DNA from: Gremmenia infestans
Lineage: Eukaryota; Ascomycota; Leotiomycetes; Helotiales; Hamatocanthoscyphaceae
Length of the DNA: 64,000 bases
Assembly: GCA_032629725.1 (NCBI GenBank)
Contig: JAFEVB010000015.1
Coordinates: 372,001 to 436,000, forward strand
Reading direction: 5' to 3'
Under the pieces are notes generated by a model, which saw only the letters and a list, made by a program, of their open reading frames with translations, did no database searches and was not told the DNA's origin. Made by a program: the position numbers and the translations under genes. Position 1 is the first letter of the stretch. Each line of letters begins with the position of its first letter. This document shows positions 34,414 through 45,423 of the stretch, in pieces.

Positions 34414-36183
34414 CTACTCAATTACATAGGAGTCAGCAACAGACTTAATGTCTTTGGAGAAAGTCACTGATTCATCCATTTCGAGAAGCGTAACGTCGGT
34501 AACCTAGAATGAAATGTTAGTCCATGTTTAGAATAGGCAAATCTGATTGGGGGTTGTCTTACATCAACATCAATAAATGGCTTGGTCTTTGCGAATTTGA
34601 CCTGCATGGGGAAAAATTCATTCTCGTCACCTGCTTGAGCCTCAAATTCAAACGAACCAGTGGCGTTGTCATCATCAACCAAGCCAATGGTCCATTCCAA
34701 GCTATCTCCTGATACCTCATACGTGGCATCAAAGCTTGACACTGATGGCTCACTCGTTGCATAAGGTATTATGACGGTCACATCTTTCAGAGGATCCCCT
34801 CCAGTGAGCTCGTACTCCACTGTAATGTTATAGGTGTCATCTGAGCCCTTGTTAACCCACACCGTGAATGTGATTGGAACGGCACTGGTGTCGTCCGGTC
34901 TGGGCGTGGCTCGCCATCTAAGAACACCCACAGAGTTGTTGACGGGGAAGCCTTTGGATATATTGCTCATTTGGACAGCCTTAGAGCTGTTGAAGATGCC
35001 TTTATCAACATTTGGATGCGTTCGAAATTGAACACCATGGCTAGCATTTGCAACTAGATCTAACTTGACTTTAGTCAGTGTCGGATCCGAAATCTTCAGC
35101 TGCAGATCTCCCTTGATTTCCAAAGAGTTTAGCGAGCCTTCCCGGGACAGCTTTGCGTTTATTGTTTCTGCAATGGTGACATGGATGGCATCGCGATCAA
35201 GAGATGTAGAGGCTCGAGAGGCTTGTTCGACGGGTGCGTGTGTAGGGTTGTTTGGCACAAGGGGAGCGGAGGCTGGTTCTTCTTCTCCAGGACCAAGATC
35301 CCCACGAACTCGCTCAAACATATCTGTGGTCTTTGATTTCTTGCCCAATTGCATTCCCTTGCCTTTGGGAGCACTAGTCCTAGAATAGCGTCAGCATAGT
35401 GGACTAGAAAGTCAATATTGCAACATACTTGTAAGACTTGTTCTTCTCAGCCTCATACGAATCATAGGTATCTGTAACTGCAGAGCGAGCGGGTGGTGTA
35501 TATGTGGGGTAGACGGGTGTACGGGGAACAGTGTTTCTGCCGCTCCTCGAGACCTCCTTCCTTTGCATTTCCAGTTGCTTCGCTTTCCGTTTCCGCTCCT
35601 CGGTGGCTTCTAATTCCTTGTTCTGGAATGATATTAGCATATGATTTTCCGGGGGTACATTTTTTTATAGAAGTCCTTACTCTAGAAATGATCTCTTGTA
35701 TTCTCTCTTCGTGACTCTCCATTTCCAAGAATGTCTTGATTTGGCTGATTGTGAGGTTCTCCCTGTACCCAAGGGTAACCAGCTCATCGAAAGCACTGAG
35801 AAGTTCATATGCATTCTTCAATATTTCTCTTTCGTCCAGGGTCTTGCATGTGCTTGTAACGACTTGTGCAAAGAGATGGAGGGAGTCGATGTCTTGGAGG
35901 ATGTTGGACTGGCGATTCGTAATGAGAACCATGTAGAGTTCGTCAAGCGGCTGGTACACAAAACGGACATTGTCTTGCTCAACGGTTGTATGCTGGGTAC
36001 TGGAATCTGCCAGCTTTGGGAAAGACGCAAGAAGGGCTTCGATCCTCGACCGCTGCATTTCACGAAACTGTCTGGAGAGGACAGCTTTTCCACCCCTGGT
36101 GCAGATTGAAGCCGCGAGGACAACCTAGAGATCAATGTTAGAGGGGATCGCATAGATATAGCCCTGGAGAATATGCGCACCAT
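34414..36183 (-). CDS. RET2: Coatomer subunit delta (delta-COP)
   Basis: Five coding exons (36183..36181, 36124..35681, 35622..35429, 35379..34563, 34503..34414) give 515 aa. The start is M-VVLAASICTRGGKAVLSRQF, the conserved delta-COP N-terminus; its first coding exon is the ATG alone, directly followed by the donor GTGCGC. Residues up to 140 form the longin/clathrin-adaptor-like part (LDELYMVLITNRQSNIL, TISQIKTFLEMESHEERIQEI), then a linker (ELEATEERKRKAKQLEM) and the C-terminal mu-homology domain from about residue 270 (NSLEIKGDLQLKISD; VGVLRWRATPRPDD; SGDSLEWTIGLVDDDNATGS). Delta-COP is part of the COPI coat that returns ER proteins from the Golgi. Length matches the family. Confidence 0.92.
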
Positions 36184-36744
36184 ATTTACGAGGTTAGAAT
36201 TTGGTATCGGGGGGAACTGTAGAGAATTGGAATTGCAGCTTGGGATATCCAGACCGTGTCCCTAGGTCCAAGTCGCATAGTGGTGGTGGGATTTAAGGTT
36301 TGATCATGTGACCCCATACCCTAGCCCCATGTGAACTAGCTGAGCAGGCAGTGGAGTGGCATTCTTGAGCTTCTATTTATTCTCCAACCCCGAAATTTGA
36401 CCACCTTGACAAGGCGTCTGCGAGAGCCCATCCCCTGCATACTTGTCACATCGAAACTTCCTGTAATGACACGTATTTGCCAACCTTCACGAATTCATAG
36501 AACCTCCTTTCTCTTTTAAGCAGACGTCTCGACACCTTTGTCCCGCGTTCCTGCACCTTCCGAAACCCCTTGATACAGAGTACATTAACCTTCACAACAC
36601 GATCCTGAAAGAGGCACATGCTTTGGCAGATTTCCATCTTCTTCTAGGATTATGCTACACAGCTTTCCCAAGAGTTTCGCCATAAAGTCAACTGATAACC
36701 CCCGATAGCGAGCGCGTTCTGTTCGACCTAGCGACACCACCCAC
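36184..36744. promoter_or_regulatory. Divergent promoter region, RET2 / acidic protein gene
   Basis: The 561 bp between two start codons pointing away from each other must hold both promoters. No specific motif is claimed. Confidence 0.5.
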
Positions 36745-39379
36745 ATGCTTGCCACTCCATTTGGTGCCATCACATTTCCGCCCATCATGTCGGACCATAA
36801 CGATAGCATGGAAATCTCTCCGGGGAACGGCCATGATGGTGGTGATGAGGATATTGACATCGACATCGAATTCACGACTGCAGCAGCAGACGAAGAAGAC
36901 TATGCGATCGAGGATGCTGCCTCCGACTCCGGCCTCGAAGGCCTTGAACCTCAGCTTTCTCCAACTATGGGCAACGACGATCTCATGATCGATGAAGATC
37001 CAAATTCATTTACCATGGGTGAACCAGAGGACGTCCTTGATGACGACGATCATAGGATGGAGTCGGAGGTGACAGTCGCTGCAACGTCCTTTGCCATGGG
37101 TGACCAATCCCACTCACCGGTGGATGAACATGTCGACCCATTGCCAAATCTAGAAGCCGAAGGAGATATGTGGGAGGAACAAGTGCCCCTGAAGCCTATA
37201 ATCAGTGATAGCGACGTCTTGCTAGACGATTCCGAGCAGACTTTCGATCAAGAAGAAGTTGAAAATGCCGAGCACACAAATGGGAACGATGGCCAAGAAA
37301 ATGAGGAGTCCTCGAAGCTCCCCTCTGAGCATGGCTCTCATACTAGTACCCCGCAAAATAAAACAACACCTAGTGACACCCCTGATAAACGAAGGAGCCC
37401 TGCAACATCGATTCCCGAACCTGGACCCGTTTTCCCGGAACATAAAGCTAACTACCCGACCCCTAAATCAGGATTTGAGGCTGTTTCCGGAGGCACTGAT
37501 GAATTCACCAATTCAGTCTCTGGAAATGAACAGGAAAATTCTTCAGCCCCAGAGATTATTGTCGTTTACCAGTCGCGTGAATATACACTATTTGCAAAGT
37601 CAAAATCCGATGACCCAGATTCTTTTTTCCTTTCCGATGTTTCTATACTTGAAAAGCCTCTCGATCATTTTTTTACAGATATGCGAGATGTCATTCAGGA
37701 CGACCTTGGAGATGAAGATGAGTTGTGCGTTTCTGTAGAGGATCTCGCCCTTGAAATAGAAGAGGTGCGTTTCCCCAAACCAATTGTAATACAATCTCAA
37801 CTAATAATGCTTCATCAGAATTCCTCCTTTGATCAAAACGCTAGTCTTGGACAAATCATTGCTCTGTATGACACGTTGATGCGGAATGATGGTGTGGAGT
37901 CACACCGACCGCTATGCATGGCTCTTGGCACGAGGTTGAATTTCAACAAGAGACTTGCAAATTTGACGAAAGCCGCCGCCGAAGGCAAAGGTCTTTCTGA
38001 ATTGAGCTGGGATGATGAGAGTGAAGCGGTTGATGACTCCAGACTCGATAACTGGGGAGTCGTGGATGAGGGTATAGAAAGCAAAGAATCAAACCTGGAT
38101 GTTCAGGAAAATGGTGATGTACCGCAAGTTCCATCGGTTTTTACAGCAGAAGCCTTGGTGGTTGAAAGCAATCATACCAGTCCAGCTCCTCCCGGCTCAG
38201 TACGTGACGAGCAGGGAGATCAAGAGGCTGCAGAAGGGGCCGAAAATATTGAGAGATCTAAACACGTGGATGCCGACCCTACCCCTACTCATACTCATGT
38301 CGATTTCCAGAACAAACCCGCCGCAGAAGCGAAATCATCAACGCTGCTCCCGTCAACGGAGAAAGATACTGCAACGAGCAAAGACGTGGAGGATGAAGAC
38401 GATTTGATCGATTACTCGGAGGGCGAGGACGATCTAGCGAATCTGAGCTCTGTGACGTCCAAACCTCAAAATGGTAATTCTGACGATCTCTTTTCACCAT
38501 GTATTTTGCCTCAAACTTGTTTCTGCAATGCATGCAACGAACTTCTACATGCAGAATACGACAGAATCAATGAGCATCTTCGTCGGCGCTCGCTAACTCG
38601 TGCAGCCGAAGAAATCGAGCACTCTTTGCACCATGCGAACGGCGACATCGAGCAACATCCTGGAGTAGATGAAGAAGTTGTTGATGAGTATGAAGAGTAT
38701 GCTGAAGAGGAGCTCGAACATGGTGCGGAAGGGAAACCAGAAAATCTAACAGCAGAAGACATTTTTGGTACAGCCGAGTTTGAGGATTATAACGAACACG
38801 ACCCAGTGCACGACGATCATGCAGAGGACCAAACCCAGGACCTGATTGAGGCTTCCGGGAATGATCCAAGCCTAGTATTTGATGACGAAAATGAGCTCCA
38901 ACACCTTGGTGATGATGCCGAGTTGGGACAAGGAGAACTACAGTCTGAATTGCACGACAACCTTGGAGAAAATAGCACTCTAGCGAAAGATCTTGACCCT
39001 GCCGATACAGCAGAATCTAGTGTCACTGTGAGTGCCGATGACCAACACGGAGAGGAGGACCTGGGCGAATATGATCTAGGTGATTTCGAGGATACAGGCG
39101 ACAGTCACACAGTAGACAACGCCGCGAGCAGTGGGGCAAACGAGGATCAAGAAGATGAGATCAATTATGAAGATGATGAAGATGAAAAGGAGCAGAAGCC
39201 CAATGGCATTTCAGCTCCTTCACCTGCATCAAACGATGCTTCAGGTTCAAATGGGAAGAGACCCAGAGCTGATGCAGAGGCTGATGATACCTCGCGAAGT
39301 AAAGGTACGCATCATGCAATCATGCTGAGAAGTCGCTGTGGCTGACGCACCCCCAGAAGCCAAAAGACGTCGTTCATGA
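36745..39379 (+). CDS. Large acidic, probably nuclear protein of unknown function
   Basis: Exons 36745..39304 and 39357..39379 (52-nt intron) give 860 aa; a second Met 14 codons on (36787, MSDHNDSMEIS) may be the real start. The protein is strikingly acidic, with Asp/Glu runs at both ends. One folded-looking region lies at about residues 270-415 (IIVVYQSREYTLFAKS; DSFFLSDVSILEKPLDHFF; MALGTRLNFNKRLANLTKA). A Cys patch follows near residue 590 (TCFCNACNELLHAEYDRI). The C-terminus is Asp/Glu-rich, then NGKRPRADAE, and the tiny last exon adds EAKRRRS, a likely nuclear import signal. I recognise no named family; a chromatin or transcription role would fit the composition but is inference. Confidence 0.75.
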
Positions 39380-40951
39380 ACTTCTTTGATGGATGCCACC
39401 TGATCTTGGCTGCTTCGAACCTCCATCATTTTCTACTCGTGTCTCCACAGAAGACTCTGATCATATTCGCGCGGGCCCTGCGAGCATCCGATCCACCTAT
39501 TTCTTTCATTCCATATCCTCAAGGCAATGCGTCGAGGATCTTTCCAACTGGATACTTCTTGGCTTTCTACGATGCCTGGATATTTTTACGAATACTACTA
39601 ACATGACGCTGGAATCTATACGGTAAGTCAATAGGTATAAGCACGTCGACCCCTTTTCTAATTTCCTCCCCCCCCCCGAAAAAAAACCCCCTTGATACCC
39701 TCGTGATACAGACGAACTTCACACCCCACGAAACCATTCTAGCATTAGCATTCCACGGCGTCGGTCTCCTTTGTTTCCGCATCTGGTCGGCAGAGAAAAT
39801 GTGAGGGGCGTATTTGCTGGAGGAACTTACGATTCTGGTACAAAAGTTTGGAGGAATACCTATAGCGAGATGGAATACGAAGCACCGCTTGGTTCTTATT
39901 GTGCACAGAAAGAAGCTTTGCAAACGATGGTGGATCTTGTTTTGAGGCTTCTCAATATTTGTATGATTAGTGATGAGCCAGTCAGCGGAGGAGCACGCAC
40001 GCTCGTAATTAATTGCACACCAAAAAGAAGTTGTCCCAAAATATTATTTATAATCTTAATGTTGCGTGAGTGTAAAATCAATAATAAAATAGCTACGGTA
40101 CTCCAACCTCGTCCTTGTTCTAGGCCTGCTACACTCCACTTCGCGTTACGACTCTTGAGGGAAAGAAGAAGATAATTACCCCTTACAGGCGCAGACGGCC
40201 CCACAATCCACGCGGCCTACCTATGGAAAAGGAGAGTGAGAGTAAAAGTTTTAGAGTTGGCGCGAAAAAGGAGGCGGAGGTGAAAGAAACGACCCAAAAA
40301 TAGGCGCCCGAGTAAGGTACCGTAAACGTAAAGTGAGGTAAGGCAGGGGCAGGGCATGTGCGATCTTAGTTAGACTTGAACATTCACATTTTGAACACGA
40401 CAAGACACGACACGACACGACACGACAACCCTGCCTTGCCCTGCCCTACCTATCTACCCTCCCCTAACCAACCGTTTCACATCACCTCATTTCTTCGAGG
40501 AGCCGCACGCACGACCGCAATTGTGGCCTCAACTCAACAACGAATCGAACAGTACTGGAGACGACATTCGCTTTAATACCTTCTCATCCGCACAGTACAC
40601 CTACCTCGGCGCATTTTACTGTGGAGTCAGTGGCCAAGGGAGATCATCTCGGGGGACTTTCATATTACAACAGCGGATCTAGATCTAGATCTGGGGCAAG
40701 GGAAGGCAAAGGAAAGGCAAAGGAAGGGCTTAGAAACAAAAGGGAAAGCCCGTCGGCGTGCACGAATTGTTTTTTTGCGATCACGAGCGACGACCAATTC
40801 ACCCGTTCTTCGTCACGATACCAGCGGCTCGAGAGCAACAGTCGTTTCCGAAGACACATACACGGACGGAAAGAAAGGGAGAGCGCGGGCTTGGAATTCA
40901 TATACACGTTGGGGCGATTAGCAAGAGCACGCCTGCTCGAGGCACGATACC
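39380..40951. other. Intergenic with ACACG satellite
   Basis: Holds the 3' end of the acidic gene, a homopolymer patch near 39668-39690, and an ACACG/CGACA run at about 40396-40428. The last few hundred bases are the presumed leader of the NIPA gene. Open frames here are short and lack coding character. Confidence 0.45.
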
Positions 40952-42543
40952 ATGTTAGAAGACAAGTATGTGGACCGTTGCTTGGTGCGCGTGAAGTGGG
41001 ATGAATTGGTGCTGATAAACGCTTGGCAGATACATAGGATTGGCATTGGCCATCACGAGTACGATTGCGATAGGTATGTTCACCTCATCCTCCGGGCATC
41101 TAGGGCAAAAGACTGATGTGTTACAGGAACAAGTTTTGTTATTACAAAGAAGGTACGCACCATCTACGAGATCAAGGGTTAGTATAAGGGCAACGCTGAT
41201 AAAAATAGGGTCTTATACAAGCAGAAGAGCGCCATGGCTTTGAAGGAGATGGCTTCACATACCTCAAAAGCCCCATATGGTGGGCCGGTATAATAGCTCG
41301 TATGTCTCCCCAATCCCCCTTTCCTTCCTTACCCCCAAACTCACAACCTCGAAGTCGTCGTCGGCGAAATCGCAAACTTCGCAGCCTACGCCTTCGCGCC
41401 CGCAATCCTCGTAACACCACTCGGCGCACTCAGTGTACTGATCGGAGCAGTCCTCGGCTCCTATTTCCTGCACGAGGAGCTGGGAACACTGGGGAAGCTG
41501 GGGTGCGCGATCTGTTTGATTGGGAGTGTAATCATTGTGTTGCATGCGCCGCCGGATCAACCGATTGAGACTATTGATGAGATCTTGCATTATGCGATTC
41601 AGCCTGGTATTTCCCCCTTCCCTCTTCCAATATTGTATTTATAAGAAGGCCTGCTAATGCGTAATGTCCGCAAAAGGTTTCCTCCTCTTTTGCCTAGCAG
41701 TAGCAGTATTCGCCGTGGTAATGATATACCGCGTCGCACCCAAATACGGAAAACAGAACCCGCTGATCTTCCTCTCGATATGCTCGACTGTTGGTTCAGT
41801 TTCCGTTATGTCCGTCAAGGCATTCGGGATAGCGGTGAAGTTGACGTTGGCGGGGAAGAATCAGTTTACGCATCCGAGTACTTATGTGTTTATCATCTTG
41901 ACAACAGTGTGTATTTTGACGCAAATGAATTATTTCAACAAGGCGTTGAGTCAGTTTCCTACTTCGATGTAAGCAAAATCATTCCCTCTAGTTTCCCACA
42001 AATTCTAAAAGTGGGAAACATTGCTGATGTGTTACACACAGAGTAAACCCCCTCTATTATGTATGCTTCACAACAGCCACTCTCTGTGCCTCCTTCATCC
42101 TCTACGGCGGCTTCAATACCTCCGACGCAGTAAACACCCTCTCCCTCCTCTCCGGCTTCCTCGTAATCTTCACGGGTGTCTACCTCCTCAACCTCTCGCG
42201 CGGCGATCCCAACGGCTCCCGAATGATCCACGGCACGACGCACGACGGCATAGCCACGGACATCATCTCGGGCATCCAAACCCGCCGAAGCATGCAAGCT
42301 AGAAGGAGTGCGGATCCAGCATTCATGGGCGATCGCGAAGGCCTGATCCATGCATATGACGAAGAGAACGGACTCGGGTTGACGGATCTAGAGGGTAGCG
42401 AGGAGGAGGGGGCGGGCTTGAATGGCAATGGCATTGGGAAGCTGTATGCGAACGGGAACGGGAATGGTTCGAAGCATAGTTTTGGGGATCGGAGATCGCG
42501 GAGCGGCCATTCTTCCAGGAGGGGATCGCCTTTGCAGCGGTGA
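40952..42543 (+). CDS. NIPA-family magnesium transporter (DUF803)
   Basis: Seven exons (40952..40965, 41030..41073, 41127..41152, 41209..41299, 41355..41606, 41677..41968, 42042..42543) give 406 aa. The start MLEDKYIGLALAITSTIAIG and the line GTSFVITKKGLIQAEERHGF are the family's first helix and loop. About nine membrane helices follow, with YLKSPIWWAGIIALVVVGEI, FAPAILVTPLGALSVLIGA and YFLHEELGTLGKLGCAICLI, all hallmark NIPA segments. The C-terminal 100 residues are soluble and Gly/Asn/Ser-rich. Members carry Mg2+ and other divalent cations across plasma or endosomal membranes. The first exon codes for less than five residues, so gene finders may miss it. Confidence 0.92.
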
Positions 42544-42974
42544 CGTGAAGTTATGAGCGAGCCTCTATACCACTACTTACTACATTCTACCAACTTTTTC
42601 GTCTCTTCTTCTAGAGGATTGTGGAACGAGTGAGTGAGTTGGTGAGTTGGGTGTTGTATTTGGATGGAATATTGTATATTTCTTTCTCCTTCTCCTTTTT
42701 TTCCTTTCCATCTCCTTTGCTTGCATGAATGGGACATGCACTGCGTGCATACCAAGGGAATGAACGGATCGAATGATATACAATGAATGAGGGTTGGGTT
42801 GGGCATTTTTCCTCGACTTGTTTTTTTGTGGGCGTTTTTGGTTGTGGGTAATGGGGTGTGTTTGGAACAAACTGAACTGAACTGAACTGGCTTTGTATAC
42901 GCAATTATAGGCAGGCAAGCAAGCAAGAAAGCAAGCAGGCAGGCATGGTTTTTACTTTTTCGTTTTTGTGTGTA

Positions 42975-43011
<37 letters not shown>

Positions 43012-43765
43012 CTGGGTGGCTGGGTCGTGTATGATATATTATAGATGTGAAGGATGGAAGATGAAGAAGGGGAATGGAAGAGGGATTCAGGTTCCTAGGT
43101 GTAGATAGAGGTAGAATGAGTGGAATGGAGTTGAATCCATGGAATGGAATGAAATGAAATTGTATATTTTTTCTTGTGCGGTGTTTGGTGTTTGATGTTT
43201 GGGTGAGGTGGATGGGTGATGTGTCTGGATATTGACATTGGGATTTGGAAGAGGGAGGGAGGAGAGGTCGTGAGGGTCGGTTAGTGAGGTTCTTGTCTTT
43301 TGATTGAGATGAGTGTGTTGTATTCTGTGGTATGAGGGGAACACGGAGTAAGGGTCTTGTCTACCTTAGGCTTGGGTACCTACTACCTACCTATGGAGAA
43401 TGGTTCTTAGGTGCGCTGGAACTAATATAAGGGACAGCTTTTAGTCGTTTGGTGGTTTTGGAGGTGAGATACAAGTAGGTCAGGTAAGGTTGATTGGGAG
43501 TAATGCAATGTCACATATTATTATCTTAAGGGTAATGTTGGTTGGGAATTGCATGTCATGATTGAAAAAGATGCCCTGTGGCAGGTAGAAACTGCATTTT
43601 GGTTTTAATTTTTGGTTTGTGTTCATTCCATGCAAAGGCCCATACCATAGCAGCAAAACCTCCGTCACATGCGAATGTATAGTTTTTCACACGCCCAAGA
43701 TCCAGCCTCTCACCCATTCATCAATCAAAAGCAGCAAAACTCCAGTGGTCAAAGCCATTCATCCT
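42544..43765. other. Intergenic with GT and GCAG simple repeats
   Basis: Convergent 3' flanks of the NIPA and RPS3 genes. It holds a GCAAGCAGGC run (about 42912-42945), a GT run (42977-43007) and G-rich tracts. The open frames on the minus strand here are translations of these simple repeats. Confidence 0.5.
42977..43007. repeat. GT dinucleotide microsatellite
   Basis: About fifteen TG units in a row, followed by GGTGGCTG repeats. Confidence 0.9.
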
Positions 43766-44678
43766 CTATTGCTCCTCTGCTGGGGCACCCTCTCCCTCAC
43801 CAACCTCAGCATCCCTCGCAGCAGCCGCCGCAGCCTCAGCCTGGGCCTTCTTCTGTCCATAATCCTCACTGTGTGGCTGGACCACGCTCGTCTCCTCCTT
43901 TGGCTCGATAATCGTAACACTGTCTGGCAGACTCTTCTGGGGACCACTCTTGCCCTCAGGATCCGAACCACGCATGATCTTGACCTTGATACCGAGAACA
44001 CCCTGTCTGAGCAGAACGTGGCGGGTAGCAGAGTCGATGAAGTCCTTGGCCGGCTGACCAGAGTGAATCATGAAGCCATCGGTAAACTTCATGCTCTTGG
44101 CACGCGCAGCCCTCAGCTTACCCGAAACGACGACCTCGCAACCCTTGGCGCCGCTCTCCATGATGAAGCGCAGGACACCGTAGCACGCACGACGCACGGC
44201 CAGACCGTTAAGCAACTTGTAGCGCAGAGACTCGCATTGTGCGACGGCGGAGAGACCACGGTTCTGCACCTTGGCGGCGTACAGCGAGACGGAGTTTTCG
44301 GGGAACTTGAAGCGCTTCTGGATCAGGGAGGTGAGTTCGCGGATGCGGCGGCCTTGCTCGCCCAGAACCTCTTGGGTGTGGGTGGCGCGGATGATGATGT
44401 CGGTCACGGTGGGGGTAACGCGCACTTCGACGCCCGAGTAGCCCTCCTCGGCCAGTTCGCGCTGGAAGAACTCATTCAGTTCGGCGTAGAAGACTCCATC
44501 GGCGACAAACTTTCTCCGCTTGGAACTGTGGGAGAAGAGTCAGTCTGTTGTGTTGTGGATAAATGAATTTATTGCTGTATATAGACATTTGAGGACGGTG
44601 GAGGGGAAGAAGCGGATGTGGAAGCAGATTCAAATATGCAAAGACTTACATTGCGGTTCCTGGTACTCCGGATGCCAT
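43766..44678 (-). CDS. RPS3: Small-subunit ribosomal protein uS3 (RPS3)
   Basis: Exons 44678..44650 and 44525..43766 (124-nt intron) give 262 aa. The start MASGVPGTAISKRRKFVADG and the segments FYAELNEFFQRELAEEGYSG, TPTVTDIIIRATHTQEVLGE, GRRIRELTSLIQKRF and FIMESGAKGCEVVVSGKLR are diagnostic; the last two belong to the KH domain and the uS3 C-terminal domain. uS3 sits at the mRNA entry channel of the 40S subunit. The C-terminal tail is Ala/Glu-rich. An intron just after the start codon region and divergence from the next gene fit a highly expressed ribosomal protein gene. Confidence 0.97.
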
Positions 44679-45423
44679 GATGACGGGTGATTTGTGTGGA
44701 ATCGAACCTTTTGGACGGAAAGGTTCAATGTGTTGTCGTTGAATTGGTCGATCGTCAAGATTTCAATGGTTTCGTGGTTTGGGAAAATCACAGTGTGCTA
44801 TTAAGCGAGACCGTGACTTTGGCGCTAATTAACAGCTGCCCCACCATCGATGGCTTGCTTCACTTAGTTCCGCTTTTCACTATATCAACAGTATCAATAA
44901 TAGGTACAAAAGAACCATTCTTTCATTATTTCCAATGGAGCAAAGTATGGATTTCCACAGCTATTCTAGAAATTGAATCGTTCCTCTTCCTTCAATAACT
45001 TAAAAGGCTCATCGATATTATTGACCAAGTCTCTATACGGGAGAAAAACCTTTAAAAGCCTTATTATTATAGCTTTTATTGATTAAAGCCGTTACGGTTT
45101 ACATCTTGTTAACGATTTCTCATGCATATCTATCTTGTCGCTGTTATTGCTTCACTTTTCCCATTCCTCTATCCTATCTCCTGTCAACCAATAGTCCACC
45201 CGTCGATCCCGGCAAAAAGTAGCCCCGCGGTCCGCGAGGATCAGACCAAAAGCGCAACTTGACTATTTACATGTATCACACGTTCAACAAACATTCACAA
45301 CCACCACCAACCACCTTGTTTGAAAGTTCCCAATATCTCACATACTACAATACTTCAAAGTGTCATGATAGCCCATTTACATCTTCCTATTTCGAGCCTG
45401 CGACGTCAGCAGCGGAGGACAAG
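44679..45423. promoter_or_regulatory. Divergent promoter region, RPS3 / YMR1
   Basis: 745 bp between divergent start codons. It includes an AT-rich stretch (about 44990-45110) and CA/CT-rich leader sequence before YMR1. Small frames here are not genes. Confidence 0.5.

Noticed and set aside
39376..40175. Several plus-strand frames of 66-134 codons
   Set aside because: They overlap in different frames in the 3' flank of the acidic gene and show no coding character.
42573..43344. Minus-strand frames of 85-117 codons
   Set aside because: They translate GT, GGAT and GCAG simple repeats between two convergent genes.
43619..44566. Long plus-strand open frame of 315 codons
   Set aside because: It lies antisense to RPS3, whose conserved protein is unmistakable; the plus frame is a shadow of its codon bias.
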